Shown here one piece after another: positions 15,013 through 23,335 of a stretch of 34,043 nucleotides of DNA; position 1 is the stretch's first letter; every line of letters begins with the position of its first letter. The notes under the pieces were generated by a model. The model made no database searches. It saw nothing but the letters and a program-made list of their open reading frames with translations, and was not told the origin of the DNA. Both the position numbers and the translations under genes were made by a program. Source of the DNA: Deltaproteobacteria bacterium (lineage in GTDB: Bacteria; Desulfobacterota; WTBG01; CAIYCZ01; CAIRTM01); assembly GCA_024276465.1 (NCBI GenBank), contig JAJRXD010000019.1:1-34043 (forward strand), given 5' to 3'.

Positions 15013-15269
15013 CTGAGAAAAAAATCTTGTTGCTTTATACTAATGTAGGGAATTTGATTAAAATTTCAACAGGTTTTTCAGGCAGCAGACTGAAAAACTT
15101 CAGCAATCATTCTTCGCATGTCGAAAATCCTGATTGTTTTTTCTCTTCTTCATGCTTGAAAGGTAATACTGCCTGTGTAATAATTGTTTTACATGGCATT
15201 TAATATTTTTTTCAAATATTACCAGCAAACATTGTTTCTGGATTGTCAGTCAATATTACAGGACAAGGA

Positions 15270-16211
15270 ATGAAAGCAGGTAAAAATATTTTTTCATTTG
15301 ATTTAATTATATCCTTATTATGTATAACTATAACCGCGTCATGCAATATATATCCTGTTGTGGAAATATTAAACCCTGCTCCCGGCTCAACATTTAAAAC
15401 AGGGTCTTCAGTATTTTTTTACGCAACAATCAGTAATCCTGATGGTGATATTACAAAGGCAGAATGGATTTCAAGTATTGACGGAATTATACAAACTGTC
15501 TCTTATGAAGAAAAGGTGTCAAAAACAAAAGTAACCTTTTCAACATCTGATATGTCTTTGGGAACCCATATTGTTTATTTCTATGCCATTTCTGAGAATG
15601 GTTTAATAGGAAAGGATAACACTACAATAATCATTGTTGATGAGGAAAATGGGGGGCAGGAGGATGAGCCTTTTTCTGTTACAATAACAAATCCTCTTGA
15701 CGGAGATGTTTTTGAGAATAGTGACTTTATTGCCCTCAGCGGAACATCCACTGATCCTGAGGATGGAATTCTCACAGGTTCCATGCTGACCTGGACATCA
15801 GGCCTGGATGGTGAAATAGGCACTGGAAATGTTGTAATTACCAACTCACTGTCAGAAGGGACACACTTTGTTGTCCTTAACGGAACAAATTCCAGGGGAG
15901 ACAGGGAAACTGATTCAATTACCTTTACTGTTGTTGACCTGACTTCCTCTGATAACACCACCACAACCATACCTGATGCTGGATCTGATGATACTACAAC
16001 TACAACCACTGTAACGGACTTGTGCCCGACTGAAGAACCTTTTCTGTGCGTTGATGATGATTTTGACAGCAGCCAGTACTGGTGCTGCGACAAGGAATTT
16101 CCTGTTTGCGGTAAAGTTGAATTTGTTGATGGAGATCCCAGGGGGACATGTTTGCAATCTTTCCCCCTGGAAACAACAACTATACCCATACCAAACACTA
16201 CAAACATCTAA
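15270..16211 (+). CDS. Putative exported lipoprotein with Ig-like domains and Cys-rich tail
   Basis: 313 residues from ATG 15270, with AGGA 6 bases upstream. A TTG at 15243 is less likely. The N-terminus has a hydrophobic segment (IISLLCITITA) ending in S-C25, an atypical lipobox, so it is probably exported and perhaps lipid-anchored. Two beta-sandwich-like repeats follow: about residues 28-125 (VEILNPAPGSTFKTG to TTIIIVD) and about 135-220 (VTITNPLDGDVFENS to ITFTVVD). Their pattern of P-x-x-G-x-x-F openings and G-T-H-x-V near the end is typical of bacterial Ig-like domains. Then comes a Thr-rich linker with TTTT and TTTTTT runs, a six-cysteine segment (LCP...FLC...WCC...VCG...GTC), and another Thr-rich tail. 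I know no exact family. A surface adhesion or binding role is a guess. Confidence 0.75.
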   Translation: MKAGKNIFSFDLIISLLCITITASCNIYPVVEILNPAPGSTFKTGSSVFFYATISNPDGDITKAEWISSIDGIIQTVSYEEKVSKTKVTFSTSDMSLGTHIVYFYAISENGLIGKDNTTIIIVDEENGGQEDEPFSVTITNPLDGDVFENSDFIALSGTSTDPEDGILTGSMLTWTSGLDGEIGTGNVVITNSLSEGTHFVVLNGTNSRGDRETDSITFTVVDLTSSDNTTTTIPDAGSDDTTTTTTVTDLCPTEEPFLCVDDDFDSSQYWCCDKEFPVCGKVEFVDGDPRGTCLQSFPLETTTIPIPNTTNI

Positions 16212-16707
16212 TGGGAGTACAGAACCTGTTAAAAAGCCCACATCTGTCTGAGTTGCATATTGGAAACCATCAATGCTTTTCAGGAACAAAAGTCAGAGAT
16301 TATGGTCTGAATTAGACGTTTTTTGTGTTTTCTAAAACTATCCTGTTGAAATCTCTGATATTTTTTTTTGCAGCAATGATTCTTTTTGAAACATGTCTGT
16401 TTCCAACGCTTAACACTTTATAATTGCTTTATATTTTAGAATTGTTCTATTTTGGAGCAATCTGTAAAAAAGCCCTTTTATAAAGATAATTTTTCGTTTT
16501 TAACAATGTTTTCAACAGGTTGTTAACATCTTGTGTTGAATTCAGCATGGAAGTAAAAATATAGTGGTTACTCTTGTCATCTCCACAAGATATGTCCGGG
16601 TCCCCGATGCCACCTGAAAATTCTTCTCTATGTGGCGTTCTGCTTCTTTCTCATTGTACTCATTTTTTCAGACACATCGTCTTGCCACGTATAAACAGCA
16701 GAATCCT
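16212..16707. other. Long AT-rich convergent gap without recognised features
   Basis: 496 bases between the convergent lipoprotein gene and bioA. I see no convincing gene, RNA or strong palindrome. A short plus-strand frame overlapping the bioA end is a shadow. The gap is unusually long for two 3' ends, so it could hold a decayed gene, but no family remnant is recognisable. Confidence 0.5.
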
Positions 16708-18087
16708 TCACCCTTCCGTAACAACCTTTATGGATTCGAAGACAACTTCAAGAAGGGTTTCAAGTTCTTTTACTGAAATGGAAAGGGGTGGCATCAGAAC
16801 AATCACATCCCCAAGTGGCCGTATAACAACACCCCTTTTTCGAGCTTCAAGTATTACCCTGTGCCCGATTGTTTTTTTTACCGGGAAAGGCTTCCTGGTT
16901 TTTTTGTTTTCCACCAGTTCAATGCCCACCATAAACCCGCACTGGCGAATATCTCCAACATGATTAAGGCTGTAAAAATTTTTAAGCCGGTTTTCTAAAA
17001 ATTCTATTTTTCTCTGAAGCAACTTAAGAACTTTTTCCTCTTCAAAAATTTCAAGGCTGGCAATAGATGCTGCACATGCAACAGGATTTCCGGTATATGT
17101 ATGTCCGTGATAAAATGTTTTTGTCTCCCTGACTTCTCCTAAAAATGCTTGATAAATTTCATCTGTAGCAAGGGTTGCTGCAAGGGGAAGTGTCCCGCCG
17201 GTTATGCCTTTTGCAAGAGCCATTAGATCCGGGCGGACATTTTCATGTTCGCAGGCAAACATTTTTCCTGTTCTGCCGAACCCCACAGCAACCTCGTCAG
17301 CTATAAAAAGGACATTATGGCGCAAGCACAGGTTCCGGGCTTCCCTGAGGAAACCTTTGGGGAAAACTATCATTCCTGCCGCCCCCTGAACCATTGGCTC
17401 AACAATAAAGGCTGCAATTTCACCGTGATGTTTTTTCAGGATACTTTCAAGAGAGTTCAGACACTCAAGGCTGCACTTATAATCTGTTTCCCGGGCAGAA
17501 CACCTGTAGCAGAAGGGAGATTTAGCTTTAAATGTTGTAAAAAGCATGGGCTTGTATATCTCGTGAAAAAGCTTTATGCCTCCGACACTTACAGCCCCAA
17601 TAGTGTCCCCGTGATAGGCATTTGCAAGGCAGACAAACTTTTTCTTTTTTTTTGTTGCTTTTGATTTCTGCTGCCAGTATTGATAGGAAATTTTCAGAGC
17701 TATTTCAACGGCTGTTGATCCGTTGTCAGAATAAAACACCTTTGCAAGACCCTTTGGGCTTATTTTAACAAGTTTTTCAGCAAGTCTTACAGCTGGTTCA
17801 TTTGAAAGGCCAAGAAGAGTGCTGTGAGAAATTTTTTTTACCTGACTGATTATTGCACCATCTATTTTTTTCTTTCCGTGCCCGTGAACATTCACCCAGA
17901 GTGATGATACCCCGTCAATGTATCTGTTGCCTTCGGTGTCGTAAATAAATGAACCCTTCCCCCTTGCAATAATAAGAGGAGAACTCCCTGAATAATCCTT
18001 CATCTGGGTAAATGGATGCCAGACATATTTTTTGTCCATCAGCCTGAGTCGTCCTGTGCCTCTGTTTTGAATTTTTCTAATGGGCAT
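16708..18087 (-). CDS. bioA: Adenosylmethionine-8-amino-7-oxononanoate aminotransferase
   Basis: 459 residues from ATG 18087; ATG 18039 (MDKKYVWHPFTQM) is the other possible start and begins where the family usually does. It is a PLP enzyme that converts 7-keto-8-aminopelargonate to 7,8-diaminopelargonate in biotin synthesis. Seen: WHPFTQM near residue 23, the PLP phosphate-binding S-D-N-G-S-T (120-125), ADEVAVGFGRTG with the PLP-ring Asp D264, and the Schiff-base lysine K293 in LALAKGITGG. A four-cysteine segment (C193, C196, C205, C209), known in one branch of BioA, is present. The other biotin genes (bioF, bioD, bioB) are absent nearby, so the pathway is scattered. It is a single-gene unit. 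Confidence 0.94.
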   Translation of the reverse strand: MPIRKIQNRGTGRLRLMDKKYVWHPFTQMKDYSGSSPLIIARGKGSFIYDTEGNRYIDGVSSLWVNVHGHGKKKIDGAIISQVKKISHSTLLGLSNEPAVRLAEKLVKISPKGLAKVFYSDNGSTAVEIALKISYQYWQQKSKATKKKKKFVCLANAYHGDTIGAVSVGGIKLFHEIYKPMLFTTFKAKSPFCYRCSARETDYKCSLECLNSLESILKKHHGEIAAFIVEPMVQGAAGMIVFPKGFLREARNLCLRHNVLFIADEVAVGFGRTGKMFACEHENVRPDLMALAKGITGGTLPLAATLATDEIYQAFLGEVRETKTFYHGHTYTGNPVACAASIASLEIFEEEKVLKLLQRKIEFLENRLKNFYSLNHVGDIRQCGFMVGIELVENKKTRKPFPVKKTIGHRVILEARKRGVVIRPLGDVIVLMPPLSISVKELETLLEVVFESIKVVTEG

Positions 18088-18172
18088 GTTGCGCTTTCAG
18101 CTTGTTATCTGTTTGAAAGGTTGATATAGTTTACAACTTAGTGCCTGATCAAAAAACAGGTATTTATATAGC

Positions 18173-18325
18173 GCCTGAACGAAAAGGCCTGATTCTATAC
18201 TGCAGGAGCGCCTTCAGGCGCGAAAAATAAACATGAGATAGCCTGATATCGCGCCTGAAGGCGCTCCTGCAAAAAATTATTTTGCGGTTTCCAACCTGAA
18301 TACGGGTTTTCGTTCAGCTACTGTT
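18173..18325. repeat. Nested palindromic intergenic repeat, family A copy 2
   Basis: The core is a perfect 23-base inverted repeat (18201-18223 and 18249-18271) beginning TGCAGGAGCG. The outer ends are CCTGAACGAAAA at about 18174-18185 and TTTTCGTTCAG at 18307-18317. Most of the sequence matches the copy at 993-1136. A truncated left end (GTGCCTGATCAAAAAA) lies just before it at 18142. The element fills most of the 301-base gap between the divergent bioA and Yip1 genes, where promoters must also lie. Confidence 0.8.
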
Positions 18326-18388
18326 TGCCGGATATATTAGTCCGGAAAAACAGAGAAGTCAATCAACAGCATTCTGGTCAGAAGAATC

Positions 18389-18976
18389 ATGGAACAGCAG
18401 GAAAAAGAGATAACATTTGAATTCGATCCTTCACGCTTTTTTGAGAGTTTTATCAGAGTAGGCAGGGAACTGCTTTTCAGGCCAAGAGATTTTTACCGCC
18501 AGCTTCCGGAGGGAGAACATCTTAAAAACCCGTTTGTTTTTTTAGTAATCTGTGCTTTTCTGTCATCCCTTTTTACTGCAAACATGCGAAATGGGGATTT
18601 TAAGCTGTTTATTGTTTTGCTTGTTTCCAACACAGTGTCTGCCTTCATAGGAAGCTTTGTACTTCACTCCATTATTTCAAAACTGTTTGGTTCAAAAAGT
18701 CCGTTTGAATCAACATTTCGTATTTTAGCTTATGCAAGTTTGATGGATGTGGTTTCATGGATACCTGTTTTGGGTCCAATTGCCTATTTTTACAGTCTGT
18801 ATCTGATTTTTATCGGGCTGCAGGAGATCCATCATCTGAAACCGCGGCAGGCAGGTGCTACAATTCTGTTAATTGTTTTAATAATAACGCTGCTGCTTAC
18901 CTCTTTAATTTTTATGGCACCGGAAAGCCTGCAGGAAGGGATCAGGTTAATGGATCCTGATAATGCTGGTTTTTGA
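18389..18976 (+). CDS. Yip1-family membrane protein
   Basis: 195 residues from ATG 18389. The N-terminal 45 residues are soluble and include FRPRDFYRQLPEGEHLKNP, a typical lead-in of bacterial Yip1/YIP1-domain proteins. Then come about five hydrophobic helices, with the middle section FRILAYASLMDVVSWIPVLGPI (about 111-132) characteristic of the family. An amphipathic, charged tail follows the last helix. Bacterial members are inner-membrane proteins of unknown function. Divergent from bioA and convergent with the flippase-like gene, whose stop lies 20 bases away. Confidence 0.82.
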   Translation: MEQQEKEITFEFDPSRFFESFIRVGRELLFRPRDFYRQLPEGEHLKNPFVFLVICAFLSSLFTANMRNGDFKLFIVLLVSNTVSAFIGSFVLHSIISKLFGSKSPFESTFRILAYASLMDVVSWIPVLGPIAYFYSLYLIFIGLQEIHHLKPRQAGATILLIVLIITLLLTSLIFMAPESLQEGIRLMDPDNAGF

Positions 18977-18995
18977 TTTGAGAATTCAAGAGTAA

Positions 18996-20000
18996 TCATT
19001 CCAGCCCCTCTTTTTCCATCTCCTCCTCCTCTTTACGGATAAATTTAGGCAGAGAAACTTTCTGAAAAGGTAAAAACAGAAGCCCGATTATAATTACAGG
19101 TGCCATTTGCAGAAAATGCAGCACAATGGCATAAGAAAGGGCAGCGGGTTTTGATATGCCAAAAGAGGTTAAACCTAAAACACAGGCAAAATGATATGTC
19201 CCTACAAATCCTGGAGCAGCAGGGATCATAACACCCAGGGCTATTATCACTGTTATTGCAAAAGCATTTATAAGCGGAAGGTTAAAACCAAAAGAAAAAA
19301 AGAGTATATATGCCGACAGGCAAATTACTGACCAGAAAACAATTGAAAGGAGAGAAACATAAAGGGTCTTTTTAATATCAGGAAGGATCTGAAGACCTTC
19401 AAGAAAAGAATGGACCAGATGCTTAAAGAGTTTTTCCAGACGGGCAGGAAGTCTGCTCAATAAAGTGTCAATTTTGTTAAGAGAAAAGTCCTTTTTTACT
19501 GCAAGGAATATTAAAATTATAAAGATTGAAAAAGCAATGGTTAATGTTGTAATGCCGGATTTAAATATTATGGGCGGCAGGGATATTTTAAGCACCACCG
19601 CTAACAAAACAAGCATGAGAGCAAGCAGATCAAAAATCCGTTCAACAATTATGGTTGCCAGGGTTGAAGACATTTTAATACCGCTTTTCTGTTTTACAAG
19701 GTATGGCCTTGCAAATTCACCAAGCCGCGCAGGAAGTATTCCCACAGCCATAAACCCGATTGAAGTGATCGTAAAAAGAGTGGTCTGGTCATATTTTATC
19801 AGGGACTCTAATATTATTCCCCATCTGTACGATCTCAGCAGGAGTCCTGTGACTGTCAACAGAACAACGGGTATTACATAGAGATAATTTGCAGATTGAA
19901 AGTTTTTTGCAAGCTCGGAAAAATTTATTCCGCTGAAGGCAAAATAGATACAAAATCCACTTATAATCAAGCCTGCCAAAAGCTTTCCAAATCTTTTCAT
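18996..20000 (-). CDS. Flippase-like (LPG synthase TM / UPF0104) membrane protein
   Basis: 334 residues, start ATG 20000 with AAGGA upstream. About eight hydrophobic helices. Family features seen: LLLRSYRWGIILE (about residues 53-65), GFMAVGILPARLGEFARPYLV (about 82-102), IIVERIFDLLAL (about 117-128) and PAAPGFVGTYHFA near 257-269. These match the lysylphosphatidylglycerol synthetase-like transmembrane / AglD-type family, which is linked to lipid or lipid-linked glycan transfer. The soluble C-terminal aminoacyl-transfer domain of MprF is absent. The tail is charged (RKEEEEMEKE). No glycan-synthesis gene is adjacent, so the lipid substrate cannot be assigned. Confidence 0.85.
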   Translation of the reverse strand: MKRFGKLLAGLIISGFCIYFAFSGINFSELAKNFQSANYLYVIPVVLLTVTGLLLRSYRWGIILESLIKYDQTTLFTITSIGFMAVGILPARLGEFARPYLVKQKSGIKMSSTLATIIVERIFDLLALMLVLLAVVLKISLPPIIFKSGITTLTIAFSIFIILIFLAVKKDFSLNKIDTLLSRLPARLEKLFKHLVHSFLEGLQILPDIKKTLYVSLLSIVFWSVICLSAYILFFSFGFNLPLINAFAITVIIALGVMIPAAPGFVGTYHFACVLGLTSFGISKPAALSYAIVLHFLQMAPVIIIGLLFLPFQKVSLPKFIRKEEEEMEKEGLE

Positions 20001-20149
20001 GTGCTATCCTTGTTGAAATTTGTTAAAACGGTTATTATTAAACAACTAAAAATCTCTTTAAGAAGAATGCATTTAGTACCGAAAAAACATAGATGCCTGT
20101 GAAATGTTTATAATGTAATAAGATTGGAGAATATTCGCAAGAAAAAATC

Positions 20150-20177
20150 TTTACAAATTTTTATCAATCAATAATAT
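20150..20177 (+). promoter_or_regulatory. Possible promoter of the pilB group
   Basis: TTTACA (20150-20155), a 16-base spacer and TAATAT (20172-20177) lie 49 bases before the pilB start codon. The -10 box matches four of six consensus bases, so this is a weak candidate. Confidence 0.3.
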
Positions 20178-20226
20178 TATCCTAAAAAAGTGACTTTATC
20201 CTATTCGTTTGCATATTGGAACCATT

Positions 20227-21927
20227 ATGGCAGAAAAAATTGGCGAACTACTGATAAAACATAAGATAATTTCCCCTGATCAGCTTGAAAAAGCCATTGA
20301 TGAACAAAAGAAAAAGGGAGGAATGCTTGGATCTGTTTTAACAACAATGGGATTTCTCAAAGACAGTGAACTCCTCCAGTTTTTAAGCGAGCAGCATGGT
20401 GTTCCGTCGATTAAACTTTCCGAGTTTGAAATAGACCCTGAAGTATTAAAAATAATACCTCCTGATGTGGCAGCCAAATATAAGGTAATGCCCCTGTCAG
20501 TTAAGAATTCGACCTTAATTGTTGCGATGGTTGACCCCTCAAATATATTTGTTCTTGATGATATTAAATTTTTGACAGGCTACAGGATTGAATCTTTAAT
20601 AGCGTCTGAAGAAGCTATTTTAAATACCATTGATACTTTTTATGGAACAACCACAGCAGGATTGGACAACCTTTTATCCGGGTTTGACACTGAAGGGGTC
20701 GAATACGTTGATGATCAGGAAGAAGCTGACCTTGCAATGCTTCAGCAGGAAAGCGAAGATGCCCCGGTTATAAAGCTGGTGAATGCAATATTGACAGATG
20801 CAATTTCAAAAAACAGCAGTGATATTCATATTGAGCCTTATGAAAAAAGTTTCAGGGTTCGCTTCAGGATTGACGGCAGCCTTTATGAGATAATGAGACC
20901 TCCGTTGAAATTAAAAAATGCAATGACATCAAGAATAAAGATCATGTCGAACCTTGATATTGCCGAAAGAAGACTGCCACAGGACGGGCGTATAAAACTG
21001 AAACTGGGCAAAGGCAGGGAGATGGATTACAGGGTTTCAGTAATGCCGACACTTTTTGGAGAAAAGATAGTTCTCCGGTTGCTTGACAAATCTAATCTGC
21101 AGCTTGATATGACCAAGCTCGGGTTTGATGAAAACCAGATTAAAATTTTTCAGGAAGCAATACACAAGCCTTTTGGCATGGTGCTGGTGACCGGTCCTAC
21201 TGGAAGCGGAAAGACAACAACCCTGTATTATGCTATTTCTGATCTTAACAAAACGACTGAAAACATTTCAACGGCAGAGGACCCGGTTGAGTTTAACCTT
21301 GAAGGGATCAACCAGGTTCAGATGCATGAGGAGATAGGGCTCACCTTTGCCAGCGCTCTGCGTTCTTTTTTGCGCCAGGACCCGGATATTATTCTTGTTG
21401 GAGAGATCAGGGATTTTGAAACTGCTGAAATAGCGGTTAAGGCTGCGCTTACAGGACACCTTGTACTCAGCACACTGCATACTAATGATGCCCCAAGTAC
21501 AGTGAACCGGCTTTTGAATATGGGTATTGAGCCTTTCCTGGTATCCTCTTCAGTTAATTTAATCCTTGCACAGCGCCTTGCCAGAAAAGTTTGTCCGGAA
21601 TGTAAGGAGCCCGCGGAAGTTTCAGAGATTGAGCTTGAAAAGCTTGGTGTCTCTCCTGAGGAATACAAAGGCGTAACGCTTTATAAGGGAAAGGGCTGTG
21701 ATGCCTGCAGTGGAACAGGGTGTAAGGGGCGTGTTGCACTCTATGAGATTATGCCCATGGCTGAGCCATTAAAAGATCTTGTTTTGCAGGGCGCGTCCTC
21801 AATGGAGATAAAAAAGGAGGCAATCAGCCTTGGCATGGATACACTGAGACGCAGCGGCATTATTAAAATGCTGGAAGGAGAAATTCCCTATGAGGAAGTT
21901 TTAAAAGTAACCGTAAGTGATGAGTAA
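20227..21927 (+). CDS. pilB: Type IV pilus assembly ATPase PilB (GspE family)
   Basis: 566 residues from ATG 20227, the usual PilB length. A TTG start at 20209 would add six residues without family support. It is the cytoplasmic hexameric ATPase that powers pilus extension or type II secretion. Seen: the N-terminal MshEN-type domain (KIGELLIKHKIISPDQLEKA, residues 4-23), Walker A GPTGSGKT (323-330), the Asp box, Walker B with DIILVGEIRD, the His box LVLSTLHTNDA, and a zinc-binding set near 460-505 (CPECK and CDACSGTGCKGR). It is followed by pilC and a lipoprotein gene on the same strand. The pilT, pilM-Q and pilin genes are not in the window. Confidence 0.95.
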   Translation: MAEKIGELLIKHKIISPDQLEKAIDEQKKKGGMLGSVLTTMGFLKDSELLQFLSEQHGVPSIKLSEFEIDPEVLKIIPPDVAAKYKVMPLSVKNSTLIVAMVDPSNIFVLDDIKFLTGYRIESLIASEEAILNTIDTFYGTTTAGLDNLLSGFDTEGVEYVDDQEEADLAMLQQESEDAPVIKLVNAILTDAISKNSSDIHIEPYEKSFRVRFRIDGSLYEIMRPPLKLKNAMTSRIKIMSNLDIAERRLPQDGRIKLKLGKGREMDYRVSVMPTLFGEKIVLRLLDKSNLQLDMTKLGFDENQIKIFQEAIHKPFGMVLVTGPTGSGKTTTLYYAISDLNKTTENISTAEDPVEFNLEGINQVQMHEEIGLTFASALRSFLRQDPDIILVGEIRDFETAEIAVKAALTGHLVLSTLHTNDAPSTVNRLLNMGIEPFLVSSSVNLILAQRLARKVCPECKEPAEVSEIELEKLGVSPEEYKGVTLYKGKGCDACSGTGCKGRVALYEIMPMAEPLKDLVLQGASSMEIKKEAISLGMDTLRRSGIIKMLEGEIPYEEVLKVTVSDE

Positions 21928-21966
21928 TGCAGCTTCGAAACCCCAACTCAAAAAACATTTTATTTT

Positions 21967-22047
21967 AATCCGGATTTTGCGGTAGGCTTCGCAGGGAGCG
22001 GTTTTGTTCCGCAGTCACGATCCCAACGGGACTGCAAATTCCGGGTT
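21967..22047. repeat. Multi-stem palindrome between pilB and pilC
   Basis: AATCCGGATTTTGC (21967-21980) pairs imperfectly with GCAAATTCCGGGTT (22034-22047). Inside lie GCAGTC/GACTGC (22011-22016/22030-22035) and GCGG/CCGC (21998-22001/22009-22012, overlapping). It lies in the 144-base pilB-pilC gap and ends 24 bases before the pilC start. It may alter the ratio of the two products or be a dispersed repeat. Confidence 0.5.
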
Positions 22048-22071
22048 TAACAAAAAACAGAAGGGTAAGAT

Positions 22072-23280
22072 ATGCCGGTCTTTTTATGGGAGGGTAAAAC
22101 CCCGCAGGGCACAATACAAAAAGGTGAAAACGAGGCTAAAGATGAAGTGTCTCTCAGGCAGATGCTGAAAAAGCAGAATATCAGGCCTGTAAAGATAAAG
22201 AAAAAACCCAAAGATCTTTTTGAAAACATCCCGCTTTTCCAGCCCAGGGTAAAAACAAAAGACCTTATCCTCTTTACAAGACAGTTTTCAACCATGATAG
22301 ATGCAGGTCTTCCTTTAATACAGGGACTGGAGATTCTTACCAATCAGACGGAAAACCCGACATTTAAGAAAATTCTGACACAGGTTAAATCAGATGTTGA
22401 GGGTGGCTCAACTTTTGCCGATGCATTAAAAAAACACCCGAAGGTGTTTGACAATCTCTATGCACACCTTGTTGCCGCAGGTGAAATGGGGGGAATACTG
22501 GATACTATTCTTCAACGTCTGGCAGCTTATATTGAAAAAAATGCAAAGCTGGTAAGCAAGGTTAAAGGGGCTATGGTATACCCGTCAGTAATTGGTGTAA
22601 TAGCTATTGTTGTTGTTCTTGTCATGCTTGTTTTTGTAATACCTGTTTTTGCTGAAATGTTTGACAGTTTTGGCGGAGAACTGCCCGGCCTTACAGCAGC
22701 AGTCGTAAAGCTCAGTGATTTTTTAAGATCAAACTTTTTCTATCTTATAGCTGTCGCAGGTGCGTTTATTTTCATGTTCAAAAAATTCAGGTCAACCCAG
22801 CGTGGAGAATATCTGTTTGACAAATATATTTTAAAGATGCCTGTTATTGGAGATCTTTTACGGAAAGTAGCTGTTGCAAAGTTTACCAGGACACTTGGAA
22901 CAATGATTTCCAGCGGTGTTCCCATACTTGATGGTCTTGATATTGTTGCAAAAACATCCGGTAACAGAATTGTTGAAGAGGCAATTTATAACACCAAGGC
23001 AAGCATAAGCGAGGGGAAAAATATTGCTGATCCGCTTATGCAAAGTGGCGTTTTCCCCCCCATGGTTTGCCAGATGGTAGCAGTGGGAGAGTCAACAGGT
23101 GCACTGGATGCAATGCTGGGGAAAATAGCCGACTTCTATGAAGATGAGGTTGACGCTGCAGTCGAAGCTCTTACATCGCTGATTGAGCCGGCCATGATGA
23201 TTTTCCTCGGCGGTACAGTCGGGACAATGCTGGCGGCAATGTACCTGCCAATATTCAAGATTGCCGGGGCCATAGAATAG
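22072..23280 (+). CDS. pilC: Type IV pilus inner-membrane platform protein PilC
   Basis: 402 residues, start ATG 22072 with GAAGGG upstream. It is the GspF-family membrane platform that couples PilB to pilin movement. It opens with the family-typical FLWEGKTPQGTIQKGE. Two T2SSF domains follow, at about residues 65-190 (LILFTRQFSTMIDAGLPLIQGL) and about 265-390 (VAVAKFTRTLGTMISSGVPILDGL). Each ends in a hydrophobic segment, and the last helix is SLIEPAMMIFLGGTVGTMLAAMYLPIF in part. The length is normal. It is downstream of pilB after 144 bases and upstream of a FG-GAP lipoprotein after 55 bases, so a three-gene operon is likely. Confidence 0.95.
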   Translation: MPVFLWEGKTPQGTIQKGENEAKDEVSLRQMLKKQNIRPVKIKKKPKDLFENIPLFQPRVKTKDLILFTRQFSTMIDAGLPLIQGLEILTNQTENPTFKKILTQVKSDVEGGSTFADALKKHPKVFDNLYAHLVAAGEMGGILDTILQRLAAYIEKNAKLVSKVKGAMVYPSVIGVIAIVVVLVMLVFVIPVFAEMFDSFGGELPGLTAAVVKLSDFLRSNFFYLIAVAGAFIFMFKKFRSTQRGEYLFDKYILKMPVIGDLLRKVAVAKFTRTLGTMISSGVPILDGLDIVAKTSGNRIVEEAIYNTKASISEGKNIADPLMQSGVFPPMVCQMVAVGESTGALDAMLGKIADFYEDEVDAAVEALTSLIEPAMMIFLGGTVGTMLAAMYLPIFKIAGAIE

Positions 23281-23335
23281 GGTTTGTAACCGCTTAATTC
23301 AGATGCTTAAATGTATAGAAGGATAGAAGGAATTT

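Noticed and set aside
15581-16289. Minus-strand frames opposite the lipoprotein gene
   Set aside because: They lie opposite the Thr-rich linker and give Val-rich shadow sequence with no ribosome site or family match.
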